Below are positions 49,029-54,716 of a DNA stretch of 54,716 nucleotides, one piece after another. The stretch is from Myxococcaceae bacterium (GTDB taxonomy: Bacteria > Myxococcota > Myxococcia > Myxococcales > Myxococcaceae). The DNA is taken from the NCBI GenBank assembly GCA_020247085.1, contig JADCJJ010000075.1, positions 1 to 54,716 of the forward strand, given 5' to 3'. The notes beneath the pieces were generated by a model that worked only from the letters and a program-made list of their open reading frames with translations, had not been told where the DNA came from and searched no databases. Position 1 is the first letter of the stretch; every line of letters starts with the position of its first letter. Position numbers and translations under genes: made by a program.

Positions 49029-52000
49029 TCACCCGCCGCCGCGCACGGGCCCGGGAGGAGGGGCGGCGAGGAGCGCCATCAACTGCGCCGCCGTCAGCGC
49101 CCCCGCCACGTCGGTGCCCTCGAGGAGCGCGTCGGCGAGCTCCCGCTTGTCGTGGTGCAGCGCGAGGATCTGTTGCTCCACCGTGCCCTCGGCGATGAGC
49201 CGGTAGACGGTGACGGGCTTCGTCTGGCCGATGCGGTGCGCGCGGTCCGACGCCTGGTCCTCGACGGCCGGGTTCCACCAGGGGTCGAGGTGGATGACGT
49301 AGTCGGCGGCCGTCAGCGTCAGCCCCGTCCCGCCCGCCTTGAGCGAGATGAGGAACACGTCGCCGCCGCGGCCTGTCTGGAAGGCCTCGACGCGCCGCTG
49401 CCGCTCCGCCGGCGCCACCTGTCCGTCGAGGTACGAGAAGGTGACCCGCTCGGCCCGCAGCGCCCGCTGCACCAGCGAGAGGTGCTTGGTGAATTGAGAG
49501 AAGACCAGCACCTTGTGGCCTGCGTCCCGCAGTTGCCCCAGCAGCTCGACGAGCCGGTCGAGCTTCGTCGTCGGGCCCTTCCACCCCGCGTCCACGAGCC
49601 GGGGGTGGCACGCGGCCAGGCGGAGCCGCGTCAACGCCGCCAGCACCTCGAAGCGCTTCGTCTCCGTCGTCATCTCGCCGAGCTTCGCCACGGCCGCCAT
49701 CCGCACGTCGTCGTAGAGCGCGCGCTCCTCCTCTGACAGCGACACCAGCAGCTCGATGTCGGTGCGGGCCGGGAGGTCCTTTGCGACCGCGCCCTTCGTC
49801 CGTCGGAGGATGAACGGGCGGATGAGGGTCGCCAGGTGCCTGTGGGCCTCCTTCGTGCCCTTCCCGAAGCGCGCGTCGAAGGCCTCCTGGCTGCCGAGCA
49901 GGAGCGGCACGACCGCGCGGAAGAGGCTCCAGAGCTCGCCGACGTGGTTCTCGATGGGCGTGCCCGACAGCGCGACGCGGAAGCCGGCCTCGAGTCGGTG
50001 CGCGGCCTGCGCCCGCTGCGTGCCGGCGTTCTTCATCGCGTGCGCCTCGTCGAAGACGACCGTCGAGAAGCGGACGCCACAGAAGCGCTCGGCCTCGCGG
50101 GCGAAGCGCGTCCAGCTCACCACCGTCACCGAACCGCTGGGGAGCGCGCGCAGCGCCCGGTTGGACTCGAAGAGGCGCACGTCGAGGCCCGGGGCGTGCC
50201 GGGCCGCCTCGGCCTTCCAGGTGTGCAGGAGCGACGAGGGCGCGACCACCAGCGCGGGCCCCTGGTCGGCGCGCGCCAACAGCAGCGCCAGCGCCTGCAA
50301 CGTCTTGCCCAGCCCCATGTCGTCGGCCAGCACGGCGCCCGTGCACCACTGGCTCAACCGGCACAGCCACTCGTAGCCCTCACCCTGATAGGGCCTCAGG
50401 GGCGTCGTCAGGCCCGCCGGGACGGGGAACCTCTGCTCCCGCACCGACGACAGGCGCTCCATGAGCGCGCGCCACTCGGCCGCCGCCTCGAAGGCCTGGA
50501 CTCGCGGCGCGAGCGCGGCCACCAGCGGGAGCGAAGCCACCGAGACCTGCGCCTGCCTCCCTGTGGGTGTCGAAAGCGCCAGCGGGGCCAGCGCCTCGAC
50601 GAGCGCCTCGCTCAACGCCGCGTACTCGTGTTCACCCAACTGCACGAAGCGGCGCCGCTCCCTGGCCGCCTCGAGCAGTGACGCCAGCAACACCCGCCGG
50701 TCATCCACCGCCGCGCTGCCCTCGAGCCCGAACCAGTCCTGCTGGCGCGACACCCGCAGCGACAGCGCGTCGAGGGACACCTCGGGGTGAAAGGTGGGGC
50801 GCGGCGCCTGCCACTCGACGTCGATGCCCGAGGCCTGCAGCGCGGCGAGCGTCGAGAGCGAGGCTTCTCCAGGCTCGAGGAGGAAGGCGAAGGCGTCGCC
50901 CGGCTCGGTGAGCCCCAGCGACCGGGCGAAGCTGACCGCCGCCGCTCGCTCGGCCTCGAGGTCGCGGCGCGTGAAGCAGCGCTTCGCGCCGTCGAACGTC
51001 GCGGTGAGCGGTGGCCCGAGCCCCGGGGTGACGAGGGCCCCACCCGGGAGCGGCTCGCAGCGCAGCGAGAGCGAGACGCCGGTGGCCCGGGGCGCCACGA
51101 GCGCGGTGAGCGTCGTGGCCGGCGGCAGCTCGGTGCCCTTGAGCGAGTCGGGAAGCTCGAGGGCGAGCTGCTGCTCGATCGATGGCAGGCTGCGCGCGAG
51201 GCGGTCGCCCACGCCCCGCGGCAGCGCTCCCCCGTACTGCGCGAGCGCCGTGAGCAGCTCGAGCGTCTGCGCCGTGTGCTCGACGAGCGCGATGTGCCCC
51301 CTGGCGCGGTGGAGCGACAGGTGGCCCGCGCGCGTCTGCCAGAGGAAGGCGGGGCGCGCGAGGCGCAGCTCGCCGGCGCGCACCGACACCTCGAACCCGT
51401 CTGCGGACTCGTCGATGACGACGCGGGCGGGCGCCTTCACCACCGGCAGGAACGCCTCTTCGCCCTCGAAGCGCACGTTCTTCATCGCTGGGAGGGCCAA
51501 GAGCGCCTCGCCGAGCTGGGCATTCGTGTCCGTCGAGTGGTACCGGCTCCAGCGGTTGGCCTGCAGCTGCTCGGCGAGGCGGCGCTCCGGGCCGTGCTCG
51601 AGGCCCGCGAGGAGCCGCCCGGTGAGCTGTTGCCCCCTCCGGGCGAGGCCGCGCTTCGTGCGCGGGTGGAAGCACACCTCGACGCTCCGCTCGGACACCG
51701 TCACCACCAGGGCGCCGTCGCGCGGCGCGGGTGGCGCTGGCGCCGGGCGCTCGAGCACCTCGAGCAGGCGCTCCCACGTCGGCGTCAGCAGGTCCGTGAG
51801 GGTGGCGACGAGCCGCGCCTGCCCGCCGAGGTCGAAGGCGAGCAGGTCGAGCGCCGCGGCCCGGTGCGAGCACGGCTCGCGCCCGCAGCTGCAGCTGAGC
51901 GAGGCGGCGCCCGTGAAGGCGCGCAGGTCAGCCTTGACGGTGAAGGCGCGCGGCGCGCCCCGGGGGGTGACGACGAACTCGCACCCGCCGGTCGGCACGA

Positions 52001-52868
52001 CGCGCGCGTGCGTCTGGAGTGCGCGAGGCAAGCGCGGAAACGGCTCGAGCAGCGACAGCCGTGCCTCGCGCGCCGCCGCTCGAAGGGCATCGACCCGCGG
52101 CGACGACAGCGGGAGCACGGCCGGTGGGGCGGTCGCCCTCGCGCGCTGCACCTCGCCCTCGAAGGCGGGCAGCAGTCGCGCGAACTCGGGCTCGAGGTGG
52201 GACAGGGCGTGGTGCACCGTCATCCCCTCGACGCTCCGGGCGCACGGCCCCAGCTGGCCCAGGTACCACGCGCCGAGATCGGGGATGCCGAGGGCCGAGA
52301 CCCGCGTGGCGAAGTCGACCGCTGGCGCGCGAGCGGTGGGCCGCGGCTGCGGGTCGCCGTGCGTGAGCCACCGCTCGAAGGCCGCCACTGCGCCCGAGTA
52401 CTGCTGCGCGCTCCAGTGATCGTTGTCGTCGGCGTGGTCGAGGAAGGCCTTCACCGTCGGGTTCGTCCGCGCGGTGAGCGCGCGCAGCTCCCTGCGCGTC
52501 GATGGGTCGAGCGACACCTCATCGAGCGCTTCGGCGAGCGGCTGGCGGGCGCGGGGCAGGGGCTCGGCCATGGCGGCGAGCTCTCCGAAGGTGAGCGCCC
52601 GCTGCGGCTGGCCTTGCCCCCTCGCTGAGACCCAGGCCTCGAGCCCCGCGACCAGCTCCTCCGCGTCGCGGCCGTGCCGCGGCTGCCAGCGCGTCAGGAA
52701 CGGCCCCAGCGGCCTGTCTCCGTGCACGCGCAGGCGCTGCGCGAGCCTCTCATGGCCGTGCATGCCCGAGAGCGCCTGGCCGACGGAGTCGAGTGCCTTG
52801 TTCCCGAGCCCCGCTTCGATGATGGCGGCCGTCACGGCGTCGAGGGAGGTCTTGGGCCGAGGGGGCAC
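49029..52868 (-). CDS. SNF2-family helicase with an N-terminal SWIM zinc finger
   Basis: The 1279-residue protein is read from GTG 52868; earlier starts would overlap the divergent tsaB. An N-terminal half of about 800 residues has a SWIM zinc finger (LSCSCGREPCSHRAAALDLL; C-x-C...C-x-H) near residue 370. The C-terminal half is the SNF2 motor: Walker A ADDMGLGKTLQALALLLA, FDEAHAMKNAGTQRAQAAH, VALSGTPIENHVGELWSLF, then the second helicase lobe with LVFSQFTKHLSLVQRAL, SLKAGGTGLTLTAADYVIHL and DRAHRIGQTKPVTVYRL. SWIM-SNF2 proteins remodel protein-DNA complexes; the bacterial role is not well known. All ATPase motifs are intact. It ends 20 bp from the repeat array side of the region. Confidence 0.93.
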   Translation of the reverse strand: MPPRPKTSLDAVTAAIIEAGLGNKALDSVGQALSGMHGHERLAQRLRVHGDRPLGPFLTRWQPRHGRDAEELVAGLEAWVSARGQGQPQRALTFGELAAMAEPLPRARQPLAEALDEVSLDPSTRRELRALTARTNPTVKAFLDHADDNDHWSAQQYSGAVAAFERWLTHGDPQPRPTARAPAVDFATRVSALGIPDLGAWYLGQLGPCARSVEGMTVHHALSHLEPEFARLLPAFEGEVQRARATAPPAVLPLSSPRVDALRAAAREARLSLLEPFPRLPRALQTHARVVPTGGCEFVVTPRGAPRAFTVKADLRAFTGAASLSCSCGREPCSHRAAALDLLAFDLGGQARLVATLTDLLTPTWERLLEVLERPAPAPPAPRDGALVVTVSERSVEVCFHPRTKRGLARRGQQLTGRLLAGLEHGPERRLAEQLQANRWSRYHSTDTNAQLGEALLALPAMKNVRFEGEEAFLPVVKAPARVVIDESADGFEVSVRAGELRLARPAFLWQTRAGHLSLHRARGHIALVEHTAQTLELLTALAQYGGALPRGVGDRLARSLPSIEQQLALELPDSLKGTELPPATTLTALVAPRATGVSLSLRCEPLPGGALVTPGLGPPLTATFDGAKRCFTRRDLEAERAAAVSFARSLGLTEPGDAFAFLLEPGEASLSTLAALQASGIDVEWQAPRPTFHPEVSLDALSLRVSRQQDWFGLEGSAAVDDRRVLLASLLEAARERRRFVQLGEHEYAALSEALVEALAPLALSTPTGRQAQVSVASLPLVAALAPRVQAFEAAAEWRALMERLSSVREQRFPVPAGLTTPLRPYQGEGYEWLCRLSQWCTGAVLADDMGLGKTLQALALLLARADQGPALVVAPSSLLHTWKAEAARHAPGLDVRLFESNRALRALPSGSVTVVSWTRFAREAERFCGVRFSTVVFDEAHAMKNAGTQRAQAAHRLEAGFRVALSGTPIENHVGELWSLFRAVVPLLLGSQEAFDARFGKGTKEAHRHLATLIRPFILRRTKGAVAKDLPARTDIELLVSLSEEERALYDDVRMAAVAKLGEMTTETKRFEVLAALTRLRLAACHPRLVDAGWKGPTTKLDRLVELLGQLRDAGHKVLVFSQFTKHLSLVQRALRAERVTFSYLDGQVAPAERQRRVEAFQTGRGGDVFLISLKAGGTGLTLTAADYVIHLDPWWNPAVEDQASDRAHRIGQTKPVTVYRLIAEGTVEQQILALHHDKRELADALLEGTDVAGALTAAQLMALLAAPPPGPVRGGG

Positions 52869-52913
52869 GTCGGGCTCTCTAGCAAGCCTGGGGCGGCTTC
52901 GTCGGGGCAGAGG

Positions 52914-52925
52914 TTTCGCGCGAAA
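52914..52925. repeat. 12-bp palindrome in the SNF2/tsaB divergent gap
   Basis: TTTCGCGCGAAA is a perfect palindrome with A/T-rich ends, unusual in this GC-rich gap of 87 bp. It lies 31 bases before the tsaB ATG and 46 before the helicase GTG, a position suited to a regulator-binding site. Confidence 0.35.
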
Positions 52926-52955
52926 ACCGGTCCGGGCTGCTATGGCCCCTCGACG

Positions 52956-53696
52956 ATGTGGCTGGCCCTCGACTCGTCGTGCCTCACGCTCTCGCTCGCG
53001 CTCGTGACGCCGGGCCGTGCGCTCGTCGAGCACGTGCTGGTCCCGCCGCCGACGAAGCAGAGCGATGCGCTGCCCGGCCTCGTGGGTGAGCTCCTCTCTC
53101 GCCACGGCCTGACGGTGCAGGCGCTCGAGGGCCTGGTCTGCGGCCTGGGGCCGGGCTCGTTCACCGGCCTGCGCATCGGCCTGTCGTGCCTCAAGGGCCT
53201 GGCCTACGCGCTGAAGGTGCCGCTGGTCGGCGTCTCGTCGCTGAAGGCGCTCGCCTCCGAGGGCCCAGAGGACACCGAGCTGTGGTGCGCGGCGGTGGTG
53301 AAGAAGAACGAGCTGTACCTGGGGCGCTTTCTTCGCCGTGGCGACCAGCTCGAGGCGCTCGCCGACGAGACGTCGCTGCCGCTCGACGCCTTCGCCGAGC
53401 GCCTGGCGGCGGCGCCGTCGGCGAAGGTGCTGGGGCCGGCCGTGCCTGAGTACCGGGCGGCGCTGCTCGAGCGCGGCGTCGCGCCGCAGCAGGTGCTCGA
53501 GGCGCCCACGGTGCCCTCGGCGGTGGCGCTGACCCGGCTCGCCGTGTGGCCGAAGACCTACGACGCGCAGGCCGTGTTCGCGCTCGAGCCGCACTACCTG
53601 CGTGGGAGCGGCGCCGAAGAGAACCCGAAGTTCCCGCCCCTGCCGGGCGTCGAGGCGAAGGCCCGGCTGCTCTCAACCCAAGCGAAGGACCCATGA
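52956..53696 (+). CDS. tsaB: tRNA threonylcarbamoyladenosine synthesis protein TsaB
   Basis: The 246-residue protein begins at the ATG at 52956 (MWLALDSSCLTLSLALVTPG), matching the family start. It has the actin-like/ASKHA fold with the TsaB signature GLVCGLGPGSFTGLRIGLSC and LKGLAYALKVPLVGVSSLKA. TsaB forms a complex with TsaD and TsaE that adds the threonylcarbamoyl group to A37 of tRNAs reading ANN codons. The C-terminal 60 residues (VFALEPHYLRGSGAEENPKF) resemble the usual tail with its PxYLRG motif. It overlaps the start of the following gene by four bases (ATGA), so the two are translated together. Confidence 0.93.
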   Translation: MWLALDSSCLTLSLALVTPGRALVEHVLVPPPTKQSDALPGLVGELLSRHGLTVQALEGLVCGLGPGSFTGLRIGLSCLKGLAYALKVPLVGVSSLKALASEGPEDTELWCAAVVKKNELYLGRFLRRGDQLEALADETSLPLDAFAERLAAAPSAKVLGPAVPEYRAALLERGVAPQQVLEAPTVPSAVALTRLAVWPKTYDAQAVFALEPHYLRGSGAEENPKFPPLPGVEAKARLLSTQAKDP

Positions 53697-54694
53697 GCGA
53701 ACCCATCATCAGCGTCGTCGGCGCCAGCGGCGTCGTCGGCCGGCAGGTCGTCCAGGCCCTGGTCTCGAGAGACCACCCCGTCGAGGCGGTGCGCGCCTTC
53801 GCCAGCGAGCGCGGCGCCGGCGAGGAGCTCGACTACGGCGACGAAACGCTCGTCATCGAGAAGGTGGGTGCCGAGGCCTTCAGAGAGGCCCGTGCCGTGG
53901 TGCTGGCGGTGCCGCCCGAGGTGGCGCGCCCGCTGGCGGAGCAGGCGCAGCGGGCCGGCGCCTGGGTGGTGGATTGCTCCGGCGCCTTCCGCCTGGAGGA
54001 GAAGGTGCCCCTCGTCGTGCCCGGGGTGAACGACGGCGTGCTCGACCGCCCATTCCCGGGGCGCGTCGTCAGCCTCGCGCAGGCCTCGACGCAGGCCTTC
54101 ACCCGCGCCCTCGAGCCGCTGCGGGCCCAGTTCGGCCTGGCCTTCGCCGATGCCACGGTGCTGTGCGGCGCGGCGGTGTACGGCAACGCGGGTGTCGCGC
54201 AGCTCTCGAAGCAGACCGCCGAGCTGATGAATGGCAAGGAGCCAGAGCTCGAGGTGTTCCCCCACCGGCTCGCCTTCAACGTCATTCCGGCGGTGGGCCC
54301 CATCGAGAACGGGCTGTCGGCGCACGAGCGCGCGCTGCTGGTCGAGGTGGCGCGGGTGTGGGGCGGCGAGCGGCTCCCGGCGCTCTCGGCCACCAGCGTG
54401 CTGGTGCCGACGTACCACGGGCTGACGCTGCTGCTGTCGGCGCACCTGGGGCGGCGGGTCGACGCCGACGGCGTGCGCGCGTGCCTCAAGGCTGACGGCG
54501 CGCTGAAGCTGCTCGACGACCCGGCCGAGAACGTCTTCCCCATGCCCATGCTGGCGACCGACGATGCCGCGGTGCACGTCGGGCGGGTGCGCACCCAGGG
54601 CGAGCGCGTGCAGCTCGTCGCCTGCGTCGACAACGCGTTTCGCCTGGCCGACGCGGCGCTCGACATTGCCTTCGAGCTGGCCGACCGGGACTGA
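53693..54694 (+). CDS. Aspartate-semialdehyde dehydrogenase paralogue lacking the catalytic Cys (USG-1-like)
   Basis: The 333-residue protein has the dehydrogenase fold: NAD(P)-binding ISVVGASGVVGRQVVQAL near residue 6, WVVDCSGAFRLEEKVPLVVP near residue 91, FPHRLAFNVIPAVGPIENGL near residue 189, and ALSATSVLVPTYHGL near residue 230. The usual catalytic NPNCST box reads SLAQASTQAF, so the Cys is Ala131. The substrate Arg of the VRVPV box reads VLVPT (Leu), and the nearby His is shifted. This fits the USG-1-type paralogues that keep the fold but not the chemistry of Asd. It may bind NADP or a partner and regulate, or be a household remnant. It overlaps tsaB and ends 22 bases before the window edge. 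Confidence 0.85.
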   Translation: MSEPIISVVGASGVVGRQVVQALVSRDHPVEAVRAFASERGAGEELDYGDETLVIEKVGAEAFREARAVVLAVPPEVARPLAEQAQRAGAWVVDCSGAFRLEEKVPLVVPGVNDGVLDRPFPGRVVSLAQASTQAFTRALEPLRAQFGLAFADATVLCGAAVYGNAGVAQLSKQTAELMNGKEPELEVFPHRLAFNVIPAVGPIENGLSAHERALLVEVARVWGGERLPALSATSVLVPTYHGLTLLLSAHLGRRVDADGVRACLKADGALKLLDDPAENVFPMPMLATDDAAVHVGRVRTQGERVQLVACVDNAFRLADAALDIAFELADRD

Positions 54695-54716
54695 CAAAAT
54701 GTCACGCCAACCGTCG

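Noticed and set aside
52869-53594. An N-terminal extension of the SNF2 helicase across tsaB
   Set aside because: It is antisense to a clear tsaB gene and contains no domain.

Overview
The window is about 54.7 kb of very GC-rich DNA (roughly 70% G+C by eye), densely packed with genes on both strands. It has many GTG/TTG starts, 1-4 base stop/start overlaps and very few T-rich terminators. Several features together point to Myxococcota, probably relatives of Myxococcus, Cystobacter or Anaeromyxobacter: a TolQ-TolR-TolR (AglRQS-like) motor cluster, a eukaryotic-like Ser/Thr kinase, many lipoproteins and Ala/Pro-rich linkers, an S46 peptidase, an extra DnaK/J-protein operon, and the DUF6178 and TIGR02996 families. 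The genus is inference. I saw no rRNA, tRNA, IS element, phage or CRISPR.

Layout. 1-8.3 kb: a truncated secreted protein, a DUF1444-like protein, a membrane-anchored beta-carbonic anhydrase, a monohaem cytochrome c, PPK2 with a coupled membrane protein, DUF1232, a lipoprotein, an outer-membrane barrel gene broken by an in-frame TGA, and a TIGR02996 protein. 8.4-13.6 kb: a beta-rich protein coupled to an S46 peptidase, a Ser/Thr kinase, and dprA. 13.7-17.2 kb: the three-gene proton-channel motor and trmFO. 17.1-17.8 kb: a degenerate repeat block. 18-21.3 kb: a propeller lipoprotein, xerC and an Smr protein. 21.3-24.9 kb: an Imm22-like protein, hslVU and a class III aminotransferase. 24.9-30.0 kb: a J-protein/TPR, a specialised Hsp70 and a long Pro/Ala-rich TPR protein. 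30-36 kb: an acyl-reductase-like SDR, coaE, a small secreted protein, a tetrahaem cytochrome, engB, DUF6178 and a fused hydrolase-HIT protein. 36-43.3 kb: pyrD, an atypical adenosine deaminase, a histone-like EF-hand protein, a DjlA-like protein, an OPT transporter, a DmpA-type peptidase and a 38-residue basic protein. 43.3-48 kb: a lipoprotein, a HAD phosphatase, an outer-membrane protein, an EamA transporter and queG. 48.1-49.0 kb: a 72-bp-period repeat array. 49.0-54.7 kb: a SWIM-SNF2 helicase, tsaB and an aspartate-semialdehyde-dehydrogenase paralogue lacking its catalytic cysteine.

The genes are mostly housekeeping: tRNA modification (trmFO, queG, tsaB), proteostasis (hslVU, DnaK/J, DjlA-like, S46, DmpA), nucleotide and cofactor metabolism (pyrD, adenosine deaminase, coaE, PPK2), and DNA processing (dprA, xerC, SNF2). 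Accessory envelope and signalling genes sit among them. The less ordinary items are the two apparent pseudoenzymes (the RBBP9-like domain fused to HIT, and the Cys-less dehydrogenase), the H1-tail/EF-hand fusion, the Hsp70/J/TPR operon, the adenosine deaminase with altered pocket residues, the interrupted barrel gene and two unrelated repeat arrays.
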